DNA of 64,000 nucleotides, from contig VXBP01005185.1 in NCBI GenBank assembly GCA_013400115.1, positions 222,057-286,056 of the forward strand, given 5' to 3'. The stretch is from Rhinopomastus cyanomelas (Eukaryota; Chordata; Aves; Bucerotiformes; Rhinopomastidae). The position numbers were made by a program, and so were the translations under genes. This document shows, one piece after another, positions 41,025-55,100 of the stretch; the first letter of the stretch is position 1; the number at the start of each line of letters is the position of its first letter. Under the pieces are notes generated by a model. It saw nothing but the letters and a program-made list of their open reading frames with translations. It searched no databases and was not told where the DNA came from.

Positions 41025-42512
41025 GGATCATCATCTCGACACAAAATCATTACAGCAGCCTGTGGACGTTGCTGGGTTCTTTTTTGTTTGTTTTTTGTTC
41101 TTTTCGAGGGGAATGTCGATAGCAAAGAAATTTGTGAATGTAACACATCATACAGTTTCAAACTTCTAGAATCACTGCACAGGATTCTACAAGAGAAGCC
41201 TCTACATGCTAAAGTGACAGTTTCCATCCATGGATTAAAAAAGAAACCAACCCAAAACACTAAGTGAGGACCTTTATCCTTTAAGAGAATTTTAATTGTC
41301 CAGGTTCTAATACACAAACGGGCTGACCAGGGGAGGCTGAGCAACCAAAACCTACCGCTTCACCAGCGGTGAGAACCACCTCCTGCAGCAGCACACTCTG
41401 AGCACGAAGCTGGTTGGAGCCTTTGCAGAAAGACCCTCGCGGGCGAAGAGCGTAAACAGCACAGAATGACACAGCACAGGACATTCAACCCCAGGGCAAG
41501 GCCAGCCCTTCACCCTGCTCCCCGCGCAGCCGGGTCGTTCAGGCGCCGACACCCGTCGCAGGGTGGTAGTTCAAGTGCTGACACGTGGAATGGTGGCAGC
41601 ACCCGAGAAGCACAGACCAAGCAGCTCCAATCTGGGACCTTTCTGGTGACCCACAGCTTTCTCCTGCACCTTGAAGGGAAATCACTCACACCCTGTGTGC
41701 TGGTCTGGAACAGCAAGTGGGGCAAGAAGAGTCAACAAAACCAAAAGCAAGAGATTTTGGAGAAGGGCATCAGTTAAGCATCTCAGCAAAGGACATCGGG
41801 ACATCCCTTTCCACCATCCCCGTGGTGATCCCACGAGTTCCCAATGGGGCAGGATGGGCTACACTTTGCTGGCCTGGCCTTTCCTCCCTCTGAAGCAACC
41901 TGCTGCAGACACCGGCCTGCAGCTCCTCACCCACCCTGCTGGAGTGAGCTCTGCCACGGGGACCAGGTCAGCTTGGGCTGCCCAACCTGCACCCAGTGCT
42001 GCAAGGGCAGGGCCACGGGACGCTGCGGGGCCAACGGCGACGCCTCTGACTTCACAGCACAGAGCGGGGGAAGAGGGTTGTGTCCACAGACTGGCTAGAG
42101 CACAGAGGGTTACACGAAGGGGCGGTTTTGCCAACCTGGCAGCGGGTCAACCTCCTCTGGTGAGCAAAATGACTATAAAATAAAAAGCAGGAACAGACCC
42201 CTTTGGGCTTCCAGTTTCTAACACTTGAGGAATGTGAAATTGAAGTGGACTCATAAAACACACGAGCAGAGACTGCGTGGAGGGGAGAGGCTCGACAGGC
42301 TCCGTTTGTTGGGGCGGCCAGCAGGAGCACAGGACCCAAACCGGCGACGCTTTCAGCCTTTTCCATGCACTCACTCTCTACTCTTCCAGCTGTCACTAGA
42401 AGAAGGTTAAGGCTCAAGGCAACTACTTAGAAACAGAAACCAACATCCCAATTCTCACTTGGATTAGCTCGAGGAGATGGAGGATGTTTATATGCTGATC
42501 ACAATAGATCTT

Positions 42513-42536
42513 GAGATAATAATAATAATAATAAAT
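42513..42536. repeat. ATA microsatellite
   Basis: Eight or so trinucleotide units (ataataataa) in the AP3D1 3' UTR. Confidence 0.85.
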
Positions 42537-43040
42537 CACATATAAAACTAAACAAACAAAAAAAAGAGGCCTTCAGGTCCAGCACCAGCCTCTGCTAGAA
42601 ATATACATCACCTACAGCAGCCCTGAAGACAGAATTCCATGGCTAATCATCAACCTTCCCTGGCAATAAGCACAAGCAACAACAGACTCTGTGCTACTGC
42701 TGATAAAGTCCTGCTTGGCCCACTGTCCCACGCGGATGGTCGGGTTATGGGATCACGATGAGCTGCTGAATAAATAGCACCCACCCCCTCCCTCCTCCAG
42801 TCACGTCACCAGGATCTCTTTGGGCTAGAAAGGGTTGTTACCACCACAGTCTGCATAAAGTTTCGAAAGAAAAAGGTAACATACAGCCTTAAAATGTCTA
42901 AACTGCAAACGATGGTGGAGTTAACTGAAAAGCACGTGCCCCAGGATAGTACATGCGTACGAGGGAGAAACTTAACACTTGGGTCTGCTCGTCTTTACAC
43001 CTTGGGTGTGATCTCGCGGTTGGAACACGCGGAGGAACAT

Positions 43041-43136
43041 TCAGCACTTGGACAATGTCTCTTTCATCTCCTCCAGCAAGTTGCTAAGCAGGGTGGAATC
43101 ATTACATTTGCCATCTACGGACACAGAATTCTCTCC
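43041..43136 (-). CDS. AP3D1: AP3D1 last coding exon
   Basis: 96 nt encoding GENSVSVDGKCNDSTLLSNL to EEMKETLSKC and a TGA stop. The acceptor CCCAAG follows a long T/C tract (AAAG runs on the plus strand). Confidence 0.96.
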   Translation of the reverse strand, partial: GENSVSVDGKCNDSTLLSNLLEEMKETLSKC

Positions 43137-46100
43137 CTTGGGAAGAAAAAGAAAGAAAGAAAGAAATCCATTAGCTCCTCCTCTAAGTGGGGACAGTTTT
43201 ATTCCTAGCCAAGCTCAGGGACTAGAAACAGCTGGTGGAGCTCATGCTGAGCTGAGAGGAACAAAGCAGAAGTGCTCCAAGAGTGTCTGAGGGAACTAGG
43301 GGGGGGTTGAACTGCAGAAAAAGAGGCTCAGGAGAGACCTCCTCACTCTCTGCAAGTCCCCGGCAGGAGGCTGGAGCAAGGCTTGGGGGCAGTCTCCTCC
43401 CAAGAAATAAACAACAGGACAAGAAGAAACCACCTCATGTTGTGCCAGGGGAGGTTCACGTTGGCCCTGGGGAACAATTTCTTCCTTGTCCAGGCTGCTC
43501 AGGCGAGTAGCAGAATCCCCATCCCTGGAGGGGCTGAAAGTCACGGAGTTGTGGGGTGAGGGAGGGGTTAGTAGGGACCTGCCAGTGAGGGAACAGGTTG
43601 GATTTGACGATCTTACATGGTTTCGTCCAACCCAAATGCATCTGTGACTGTGTCAGCACAGGGAGGCCACTGGTGCTGCCACTACCTGCCAGGTCGCAGA
43701 GAGCTTGGCAGCAGCAGAGCAGAAAGTGACAGGTGGGGCAGAGGAGCTGCAGTGCCCATGGGGTCCCTGGGAACTCAGCCCAGAGTAATTGCAGTGGCCA
43801 TCTACAGCGAAGGGGCTGACGATGCAGCTTCTCTCAGGTCTCGCTCAACGCTCTCACCTTCTTTACCAGTAGGCAGACGTGATGGCCTTGGATAGAACGA
43901 CTGTACATCGACGCACACGAATCAACGCGTTCCACAACTACAAAGCAAGCAGAGGCTTCACTCAGTGGGGCAACTCCTACCCCAAGGTTTGCACTCTGAG
44001 GAGAGGAGCTACCGCTTTGCCTGGCCTCAAGGAAAGGAAGCTTCGACTGAGTAAGGAGAGGAGGGAGCCAGGGTTGGGGTGATGCATGTGCTTGGCTCGG
44101 CCTGGCTCCTATATTTCACAACCAGGTTAGTCACTTGTCTTAGTGAGCTGCAAACGTTCTTGTGGCAAAAAGCCTGCTGACCAGAACGCAGATCTCTCCC
44201 CCGGAAATACTTTCAAGTGAGGCAACGTCTGAGGATTCACCAGGGCGTGATGAAACAGCCGCTCGCTTTGCTTCGCCCAGTCACTGGGTCTTAATTATTA
44301 GGTCCCAGCGCGACGGGCTCGTGCTCTCCCTCACAGAATCATGGAATCATCGGGGATTGGAAGGGACCTTGAAAGGTTGTCCAGTCCAATCCCCCTGCCA
44401 CAGCAGGATCATCCAGACCAAGTCGCACAGGAACACATCCAGGCGGGTCTTTAACATCTCCAGAGAAGGAGACTCCACAACCCCCTGGGCAGCCCCTTCC
44501 AGGGCTCTGTCACCCTCACTGGGAAGAAGGTCCTTCTCACATTGATGTGGAACCTCTTCTGTTCCAGCTCACACCCACTGCCCCTTGTCCTATCTCTAGA
44601 TGCCCCTGAGCAGAGCCTGGCTCCATCCTCCTGACACCCATCCTTCACATATTTATAGACATTAATGAGGTCACCCCTCAGTCTCCCCTTCTCCAAGCCA
44701 GAGCCCCAGCTCCCTCAGCCTCTCCTCAGAAGGGAGCTGCTCCACCCCCTTCATCATCCTCGTTGCTCTACACTGGACTTCCTCCAGCAGCTCCACATCC
44801 CTCTTGTACTGAGGACCCCAGAACTGGACACAAGACTCCAGGTGTGGTCTCACCAGGGCAGAGTAGAGGGGGAGAAGAACCTCTCTGGATCTGCTAACCA
44901 CCCCCCTTCTGATCCACCCCAGGATGCTGTTGGCCCTCTTGGCCACAAGAGCACACTGCTGGCTCATGGTCATCCTGCTGGCCACCAGGACCCCAGGTCC
45001 CTTTCTCCTAAAGTACTCTCCAACAGGTGAGTCCCCAGCCTATACTGGTCCCTGGGGTTGTCCTTGCCCAGGTGCCAGACGCCCTCACTGAGGAGAAGCA
45101 CTGGCAAAGGGAGCAGGTGGCCACGCTTGAAGATCAAACACTCCAGAGGACACGGACAGCCCTAGCTGAGCGAGCTGCTCCCACCATCCCCGGCACGGGC
45201 CTGGCTGGACTGGAGGAACGCCGCAGGGACAAGAAGAGACTTCATGTGAGGCACGCTGCATGCTGTGAGGATGAAAAGCCCGCTCCTCTCCCCAACTGAC
45301 TTCCTCTGGACATCACCTGCTCCTGCCACTGGTGAGGTGACAGGGCACCGCACCTGCCACGCTCAGCAGACGTTTCGGAACGTGGAGTTTTTGCAGAAGG
45401 TTCTGCATCGAGACAGACTCACCTGAAAAATGATGATGAAAACAGATCTTTGCCAGTAGATGTTGGAAAGAAATGCTAATTCCATCTACTTTAATAGAGC
45501 TCATGTGCAGATCTCCCGACTCTAGGAGCTTGGCAAAAGCATCGCTGCAAAACAGGAGGAGAAGTAAACACTTGTTCTAGCAATTCAGGAGAGAGCTGCC
45601 ACCTCAGCTCCGTGCAGGCTGTGAGACACCTCGGGAGGCAGAAGTCTAAGTACTGCCAAGCTCCAGGAAAATGGACTCACAGCAAATACAGAAACCACTG
45701 AATACAGACTCCACTGAAGCACCCGACAACCTCAGCAGAAGCCACTTCCACACAGCCTTTGCCAGCGCACAGGGCATAGAGCTGCTTCTTGAGAACCACC
45801 TGAGATACGCTGCTGGACGTGTCTGAACAGCCAAACATCGCACAGCTGTGACCAAAGCCATCCCAAGCCAGAAGCAGGACGCTGTGGATCTTGCAGAGGT
45901 GGCCTGCAGCCAAAGCTCAGCCTCGCACGGGTGCTGTGCTCCCTAGGTGGCTCTTACCTGTAGCAAGGCGTCGTGATCAAGTATGAAGCGCAACTGAAGT
46001 GCAATTTGAAATCTAGTTTTTCATGGGTGGAACCTTCATCATTCTGCAACAGGTCAAAGGAAAGGAGATGAACGGGAGCTCGCAGACAGCAAGAGGAGGT

Positions 46101-49100
46101 ACCACCCCCACCTACCTAACGTGGACCAACAGGGACTTGAGAGCTCAGGTTCCTCTGACAGCCTGGCTGGGGCTGACGGAGAACAACCTTCACGCTGCAA
46201 GAGACTGGGCAGCCAGGCTGATAGAGCCAACTGCAGGCATGGGACACAACTGGGAGGGACTGGGCCAAAATACCTTGAGCAGACTGAATTCAAGCTGACA
46301 CGTGGGCTGTGCTTACAGCTGATGATTTCCCAAGTGAAGAGCACGTTACTGTCTGCCATGCTCGCACGTACTGAAAACAGGGCTGCTACATGTTTTAAGA
46401 AACCCTTCCAACAGAGGGACTGGCTGCTTCTGGCTGCTTCAGAAGTAGCCACAACGGGCTCCATTCGCTTCCTTCAAGCTGTTTGTGCAGCTCTCACTAA
46501 TTAGTAAAACCACAGAAACCCAGTCTCACACAAGTCAACACCTGCTGCAACAATGCCTTCAGCTAACCCCACTCCTGTTCTGGGTTTCCAACCTGTTAAA
46601 GAAGTCTTGTTACTATTACTTCAGCCTTCTACCAGGCAGTGACATCCAGCACCTCTGGATAACCGAGGTCGGAAGACACAGACACCAGGTTCCATCTCTC
46701 AGTAGCTGGCTGACCTCATCCCCCCACAGCAGAGGCACCGTGGCAGTGACCCTCTAGCTGCCACGTGGCACGTGTGAGGCTGCACTGCGCACACGCTGCC
46801 AGGGACGACCCCTTAGGAGGAGTTTACACAGGGTTCAGGACTGGCTTTGTGCAAGATGTCATGTGCAAGAAAGTACTTGTCACATCACACGATGGGCTGG
46901 TGCAGCAGAGATGAAATGGTGCCCAGAAGAAACAGCTCGGAAGCAGTGCTTTCCCCCACGTCAAGTTCCCTCGCGCCGTTGCAAAGGAAGCAGAAGCACG
47001 GGGTTTCAAACTGCACTTACTTTGACTATAAAGGACAGCGTTCCTTTCAACTTCTGAGCCACAGCAATGCTCTGAAGTGTGAACACAAACTGGGCTTCGT
47101 TGGAGATTCCTGGCGGGAAGAGAGGAGAGAGAGAAGACGGGTCAGCAAACAGCTCCCTTACCGAGGTGACGGCAGCAGCTGCTGCGCTGTGCCTGCCGCC
47201 TGGTTTTGAACCGGGCTGGACATTCTTGTGCATAGCTCCTGTCCTTCAGCTTGGCCAGAAGTTTCACAACTAATTTGGATTCTATTGCTTCAGTGTTTAT
47301 CACAGAATCAGTGTGACTTGGTCTGGGTGATCCTGCTGGGGCAGGGGGACTGGACTGGATGATCTTTCGAGGTCTCTTCCAATCCCTGATGATTCTATGA
47401 TTCTATGACTTGGTCTGGGGGATCCTGCTGGGGCAGGGGGATTGGACTGGATGATCTTTCAAGGTCCCTTCCAACCCCTAATGATTCTATGACCTTTCGA
47501 GGTCCCTTCCAACCCCTAATGATTCTATGACCTTTCGAGGTCCCTTCCAACCCCTAATGATTCTATGACCTTTCCAGGTCCCTTCCAACCCCTAATGATT
47601 CTATGACCTATCGAGGTCCCTTCCAACCCCTAATGATTCTATGACCTTTCGAGGTCCCTTCCAACCCCTAATGACTCTATGACCTTTCAAGGTCCCTTCC
47701 AACCCCTAATGATTCTATGACCTTTCCAGGTCCCTTCCAACCCCTAATGATTCTATGACCTTTCAAGGTCCCTTCCAACCCCTAATGACTCTATGACCTT
47801 TCCAGGTCCCTTCCAACCCCGGGTGCTCTGTGGTTCTGTGAGTTCTTTCCACGAGATGGCAATGCAAGACCAGACCTCCAAGAAGCCCCTGCCAAACGGC
47901 ACCTACCTGGGGGTAGCTGGAAGGGCACAGGTATGCCGTTGTGTACTGATGATCCTTCTGGTCGGAGCATTTTAGTGTTGAGAGAGTCCAGGACATTTAG
48001 CTCCATGCTCTTCAGGAAGCTAGTGCTTTTGTTCTCAAAGATAACGGAGACTGTGACCTGACTATCGTTCTGGAGGTTTCCTTGAATGTCGTAGGTCTGC
48101 AAACGAAAGCAGAGAAACGGGAACGTTGCAGAGAGAAAGATGCAGACACTCAAGCAGCAGAGCACCAGAACTGAACACAGCATCCAAACACAGCAAACTT
48201 CACACTCTAGAAGGTCCCTGGGCAGAGCGACAGAGCACAATGGAGCCCAGAGCCACAGGACTGCTCAGCACTAGGAACATTCACAGGTCTCTAAGTGGGA
48301 CACGAAAAGGAGTGGAAATGGAGCTCTGTTGTACTTCTGCCTCCTGGGATGTACTCAGTCCTTCAGTGAAATGCTGTCCACAGAAGATCACCACCCCCAG
48401 GGTATCCCCTCTTCTCTCAGAGAAGACGAAAGAAGACGACATCTCAGTGCCGAGAAGAGAAGCTCACCATTTTGATGTAGGGGTTTTCAGCAAGAAGGCG
48501 GTAGCTGGACATAGGCTGAAAAACAAGACCAGTGACAGTCGTGAAGGAACCAACTTCTCTGAAAAGAGGTGGCCACCACCTTCCTCCCAAAGAAGCAGCA
48601 GCTTCCAGCACGCAGCGACTCACCGGTAGTGGTTCATCATCTAGTGTTCCATTCTGCACTGACTCTGTTGGTGTCTCCTCCTCGCCGTGATGGCTCTTCT
48701 TTTTGGATTTCTTTTTATCCTTTGATTTCTCCTCTTTCTCTTTCTTGTGCTTCTTCTTCTTATGCTTGGAGGATTTCTGCCAAGAACAAGGAATCACAAC
48801 AAGCCCTTAAAGAACCCCGTACGTTACGTCACCTTCAAGCTCTAGGCTCTCCCTCTGTGCTGCTTTCTAGACTGACAGTTTCCTGTTGGTGCAGGAGCCC
48901 AAACCCCAGCTCTCTTCCCCTCAACTCCAATCACCCTTCTGCAGGGAGTTCCAGTAAGCTCTTGCTCCCCACTTCAGGTCCCTTAACCCAGAGCAGCCGG
49001 GGCTCAGCAGCTCTTCACCTCCGTGGAAACTCAGCTCCGACACTGCTGTGTTACTCCTGGCCCAAGCAAACCTCTTCCTGGGAGGTGTTTAGAGCTCCTA

Positions 49101-52100
49101 CACGACGAAACATCCCACTGCTGCCTATCTGCAGGCAGCCCCGACACCGAATGGGGTGCTGGTGGCAATTCCTCTGCTTGTTTTTCAGGAACATGAGACA
49201 CTAGGAGAAGATGGCTAAAGGTGCCAAGTATTTAATCCGCTTACCTTGCCTTCATCCTCCTCCTCCTCCTCCTCCTCTTGGTCTTCTCTTTCTTCCTTTT
49301 TTACCTCTTGAGGTTCAGCCACAACAGCAGCACCCACTCCAGGCTCACTCTGGGTGTGTTAGCAGAAGGGTTGTTACACTAACAGGACACAGAGCTCCAA
49401 CAGCTGAATCCCTCACCACAACAAATCCCAACAGAGACACTGAGCCCACACCAACACAGCCTCCAAGGCTGCCTTGGCCTGACGTGGCATCAGGCCTTGC
49501 ATTTTAGGCCTCTGGAAGCCAGCAAGTGAGATCACCTGAGGACAAGATACACAATACTTTCCCCCAAGGAATCCTCCACTTTTAATCCCTGCCTCTTCCT
49601 CTGAAATCTTCCAGCAGAATTCTTTCAGATTGTCTCTCACATCTATTCTTCACACATCTATTCATCTAGCTATTCATCTAGCTCACACTAGTAAACACGA
49701 CACGAGGAACCACCAGCAGCATTAACACCCATCGTGCCCAGAGCTGCATCTGCTGATCTGCAGAGCAGAGTGAGCTTGAAACCTCCATTCCAGTGCTGTA
49801 CAGTTGGAAGGCAAAATGCTTCATGGCAGTGGGATGAGGAGATGGGGCCTCCTTCCCAGCTCTCCTGCAGCATGACAAAGCACTCGCATCCCCACACGCA
49901 AGGGCTCCCGCGGTGTGCTGAGATGCCTACCTGTGGCTGGGGAGTGGAAGCAGGCACCGGGTCAGTGGAGAGCCAGAAATCCAAGTCTTCCTCCTGGATT
50001 TCAAGAGGAAACAAACCCATGGCTGTTTCAAGGCCATTCTTTAAAAAATACTATAAAATCATCAATTAAATGAAGTCCTTCTGCTCACACAGAGCCCTGT
50101 CACTGCAGGGTGCTCATCCCCAGCTGCTGCAGCACAGGAGATGCAAACAGCTCAAGGAGCTGCACCGCAGCCACCGAGCAGACTCCCAAAGAGGTGGCAG
50201 GACCTGCCAGTCACCCCCGACACGGCAGCACCCACAGGCAGCCAGAGCTCGCTGGCTGCTCCCGGGAGGAAAAGCGCATCTCTACGAAGCAGCCAGCGAG
50301 AAGGATCTGAGAGTCTTCTGAGCAGCTGACAACTGCTGTCAGGTTTTACAGCTGCAGGGCCCTGCACTGTGGGTGAGACAGGACGTGAACAGCAGCAAGG
50401 TTTGGACACTGTGCTCCAGAGTTTCCCGTTTTAAAAACGGACAAGATATCCATGAACTCAGTTTCCAAACGGGATCTGGATGATCTGCTGTGCAGGCTGC
50501 AGTGGGCTGAATTCCAAGGCTAAGTAAATGTCACTTTTATGAGCAGAAATCTGTAAATACCTGCTTCTGCTGTTGTAGAAAGTTAAGGAAATGAAGGATG
50601 AAAACATTCACCTGTCTGAGTGGCTAAATGTGACTGTTCCCAAGCAGCAAAGAGCAAAAACAGTCCCCAACACCCACTTCTGAAGTAACACAAGTCTGGG
50701 AAAATTACCTTTTTTCCTTCTTCCTCCTCGACGACCTTTTTCTCCTTCTCCTTCTTCTTGCCTTTGTCTCTCTCTTTTTCTTTATGTTTCTTTTCCTTCT
50801 TCTTGGGTTTCTTGCTCTTCTTCTCTACTAGGGGGGCTTCCGAGTCTGGCGACTTCAAGGTCTCAACATTTCTGTGTCTCTGCACTGGCAGCTTCTCACT
50901 GTCTGCTAGGGGTCTTAAAAGCACACAGACCATCAGCCTTCTGCAAACAGCCTCCCCTGGCTCACACTGTCTACTGAGGCACTGGGCCCCAAACCCTTCA
51001 GTCAGCACCTGAGCAGTAGTTCAGACTTGCACTGCATCCCAACCGCGTTGTTTGGGAACAAGTCACCTCCAGGGCTTCTCCTCTCTTGCCAAACAAAGCA
51101 GGGAGAAGTTCACCAAGTGTCTCTTGCTATCTCAACAGCTGTTACTTAACTTAAATGTTATATTTTCATCTAGTGCAGGAAGGTTTCCAAATGGTCTCCC
51201 CTGCCTGTTTTCAGTTCTACTGCATAAAGCCACCACCAGATCGAGTGAATGTTTTACTCTGAACCCCCTCTCCACAGGCAAGATGGACCCCATCTGCTTC
51301 CACAGCAAAGAGATCTCATCGTGAAGCCCTCTCACAGCCACCCAGAGCAGAGGCTGGTGCTGAAAGTCACTGATGACACAGGACTCCCACAAACGTGAAG
51401 GGGCCTTCAGCACCCCTTCCAGTACTGACATGGCCCAAGCTGGCCAAGAAGGTCAAGCACCGAGTGATTTATTCTTACCTGGAAGGCTTCCCTGACACCA
51501 GACTGCGTGTGAGCGTGACACAGACATAGCAGTGCAAGCACAGAGAGAGAGAGAGAGAGGACAGACACGTAAGAAAATGTGGCAGGAGAGCACTCTGATG
51601 GGATGGAAGGAGAATGGATGGGAACAACACAAGGTCCCAAGACGCCTGCTGGGACGCAGCAGCCCGGAGCTCCGCTCGCTGCTTTCCGTGCTATTGAGGC
51701 TCCACGTGCAAACACACAGACAACAGGCAGCAGCTCATTCCCTTTCACACATTTGTCCCCTGCAGACTTGGTGGAACGTGACCATCTCATGCAAAAGCAA
51801 GTCTTTTGCTTATAAAAAAGTGCTGCTTCAGTGTTTTGCAAAGGACTGAGGGGCCCAAGCCTTACAGATGCAAGAACTGCAGAGGACAGCGCAGACTTCG
51901 CAGGTAGGTTGCCGCAGTCTCTTCAGAACCTTACGGGCAGCACCCATGGACCATCAAACAGCAGTTCTCTGTGGCCTGGTGATCTTGGGAGACAGCAGCT
52001 AAAAGCCTCTGGGTGCAATACTTCATGAGACAAGCGGGGATCAGGGGGCTGCTGACTGTTTGTCACTGCAGTAACAAACTCCAGGAGCTGACCGGAGACC

Positions 52101-55100
52101 AAAGTTCTCCCGTGCAGGTGGCTCAAGTCACAGTCCAACAGTGGAAGCACACAGAACGGCAATGGGGTGCCACAAGCTGGCTGTTACTGGTCAGGTGGTC
52201 ACCAAGCAGTGCACGCAGGCTTGCCACGAGCAGCGTGGCCTGAGATGGACGCGGGTCACGCCGAGTGCCAGCGCAGGTTAGATCGGACAGGTGCCAGCAC
52301 AGCCACAGCTCAGACTAACGCTCTCACGCCTGACCCCAGCCACACTGCCTGTGCTTGCACGCTCCAGTCAGGCACAAAGAGACAACAAAAAGCCTCCCCT
52401 GCTCCTCCTCAGACACTTCTGCAGCTGGGCTTGTGTCACCTGTGTGGCAGAGGGAATCCAAGGCGGCGTGACCATCTAGGGTTAGAGCCAAGGCATGGCA
52501 AGACCCTTCAGCTTTCCTCCCAGCGGACTGCAGACGGAGCCTCTGCCTGGCTCAGCCCCAGACCTGCCCTCGTGCGCTCCAGCAGCAGTTTGACTTCAAG
52601 TTTCACACAAGAAATAAGAAACACTTACTTGTCCAGATCTATGTCAAGAGCCTTATAGGGATCATTTGGATCTTTGTCATCTTCATCACTGGGCAAAGCG
52701 TTCTGCAGGGGAGACAGAGACCAGCCACTGAAGATCAAAGCACAGGCCACTTCCAAACCAACCACAGCCTTAGCCTGGAGGAGACTCGGGGGGGACCTTC
52801 TCCCTCTCTCCAACTCTCTGAAGGGAGGCTGTAGTCAGGTGGGGGTCGGGCTCTTCTCCCAGGCCACTAGTGCCAGGACGACAGGGCAGGGCCTGAAGCT
52901 GCCAGGGGAGGGTTAGGTTGGATGTTGGGGGATCAGAGCCTGTACTGGACTTCTCAGAGCAGTGGTGGAGTCCCCATCCCTGGAGGTGTTGAAGGCCAGC
53001 CTGGCTGTGGCCCTGAGTGCCCTGGTGTGGCCTCTGGGTTGGTGTTAGCTCCTGGGCTGGTCTGGCTGAGCTCAGAGAGCTTCTCCAGCCTCACTAATTC
53101 TGTGATTTACACGCCCAAACCAGTTTTGAGGGCTGTTATCCCTGGAAGAGGCCAGTCTGCAGCCAGACACAGCACGTTCTAGGACCTTCAATGCAGCATC
53201 TCGTTAGGGGATTCATTTGGAACAGAAAGCCATCCTTCCTAAAGCACCAGATTTGAAGGGCTGCTGTTTGGTTTTGATTAAAGGCAACTTCAGGAACAAA
53301 CAACAGACGACGTCACCATCACGCACAATTAATTATCACCAACTGCAAACCCGCTGACTAGGCGGCGAGTGAATGTCAGCGCGAAGCAGCAGAGCACAAA
53401 TGACTCCTCTGACTGGGTCGCTTCCACGGCAGAGATGGTTATGGTTTGGTTTGGGGTTTTTAACAGCTTTCATGGCAAATAGTGTCTTTTTGTGCACAAA
53501 AGGACAATCACTTCTCCGCCTGCAAAGGATCCTCTCAATCAGTCAGCTCTGGATCCGCTTCACCACAGGTCAGAGCTCTTGGACTGCAACAGTACAGACT
53601 GGCTGGCAGCTCTTGGGGAAAGATCTCTCCACAGCCCACAGAGAAAACCCACAGCTCAGCCCACCAGCCAACACAACCCACCTCCGGCATCTCCTCTGTG
53701 ATGATGTCAACGTGGTGAGCTGGAGCGATGTCCTCCTCGCTCTCCGTGTGCAGGGAGTTATGGCGACGGTGTTTGCCCCCCTTCTCCTTCTTCTGCTTCT
53801 TCTTTTTCTTGTCTTTCTCCAGTTTCTGTTTGTGCCTTCGCTCCTCTTCCAGTTTCACGTACTGGTCAGACATGGGCATTCCTGCGGAGGAAGCCAAACT
53901 GCTTTCAGGCTACAGCCCACACGGACGCTCAAACCACAGCAGTGAACCTTCTAGCCTCTCAGAAGGATGAAGAGCTCTCTGTGGTTCCACATCATCTCAC
54001 ACACAGCCCCTCCAGCACCAGCTTTACAACGACACCTCGTCTCTCCAGAGATGGGGCAGAACTCTAACACTGCTCCCTGATTCTTGTCCACGTTAACTGA
54101 ACCACAAAGAGCACCTAAACATCCCCATTGCTCTAGGGGATCCTGCTGTGGCAGGGGGGTTGGACTGGATGATCTTTGGAGGTCCCTTCCAGTCTCTAAT
54201 GACTGGATCTAGGGGATCCTGCTGTGGCAGGGGGGTTGGACTGAGTGATCTTTGGAGGTCCCTTCCAGTCTCTAATGACTGGATCTAGGGGATCCTGCTG
54301 TGGCAGGGGGGTTGGACTGGATGGTCTTTGGAGGTCACTCCAATCCCTAATGTTCTGTGATTCTGTGACACTTCATGCCCGTGAAAACCCACTGAGGAAC
54401 TCCTCAGAAGGGCTGGGTGCCTGCGTGTGACTGAACTTCTGTAGCTCGTTTTCAGGATTAGCTGCACTTACCAGGAACTTTCAAGGGGACCGAGAGGTCG
54501 ATCTGGACCACGGGGATGTGCTCTACGCCCGGAGTGTCTTGGTACCGCTGGGGAAACGAAAACATTAGGCTCTGAGCACGGCCAGCACAACTCCACACGA
54601 GCTGACACTTCAAACCACGCAGTTCAATCCTTCAAGGGAACATTTTAAGGGACAAGAACGGAACAGCTCAAGCAGCTCTGGTGGGGTTTGGACTCAGATG
54701 ATCTTTTGAGGTCCCTTCAACCCGTAACATGAAGTACTCAACCCTGTGTGGCAGCTGAGCCTATTTTAGAGCCAGCTGATAACTCTTCCTCTAGCTGATT
54801 CTTTAACCTGGCTACTGCCCTGAAGGTTTGTGACAGCTCTGAAGGGGTTTTGGTTTGTGTGTTGTTGCTAATAACTTGTCCCTTCAAAGGCAGGTTTGGA
54901 AAACGATGGAGTCCTTAGGGTCTGTGGAGAATAAAGTAGGTTCTTAGCCTGGAAATGGTGTTAGAAAGAGACCACCGTGTCCTCCTGTGTTAAGGAGGAT
55001 CGTGCTCAAGGTTCACCCTCTCTTCGCTGCTCTTCATTAAGTGCCTGGCAACCCAAACCATTCCACTGCCCAGAGCTGGGCCAAACTGACTGCACAGGGG

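Larger units (their letters stand above)
41000..43040 (-). other. AP3D1: AP3D1 3' untranslated region (inferred)
   Basis: About 2 kb from the stop codon to the first minus-strand AATAAA that I found. It includes a short ATA microsatellite at 42513-42536. No other element recognised. Confidence 0.65.

Noticed and set aside
42766..42774. Plus-strand AATAAA words near 42.2-42.8 kb
   Set aside because: They lie on the strand opposite to AP3D1 with no plus-strand gene; part of A-rich UTR sequence.
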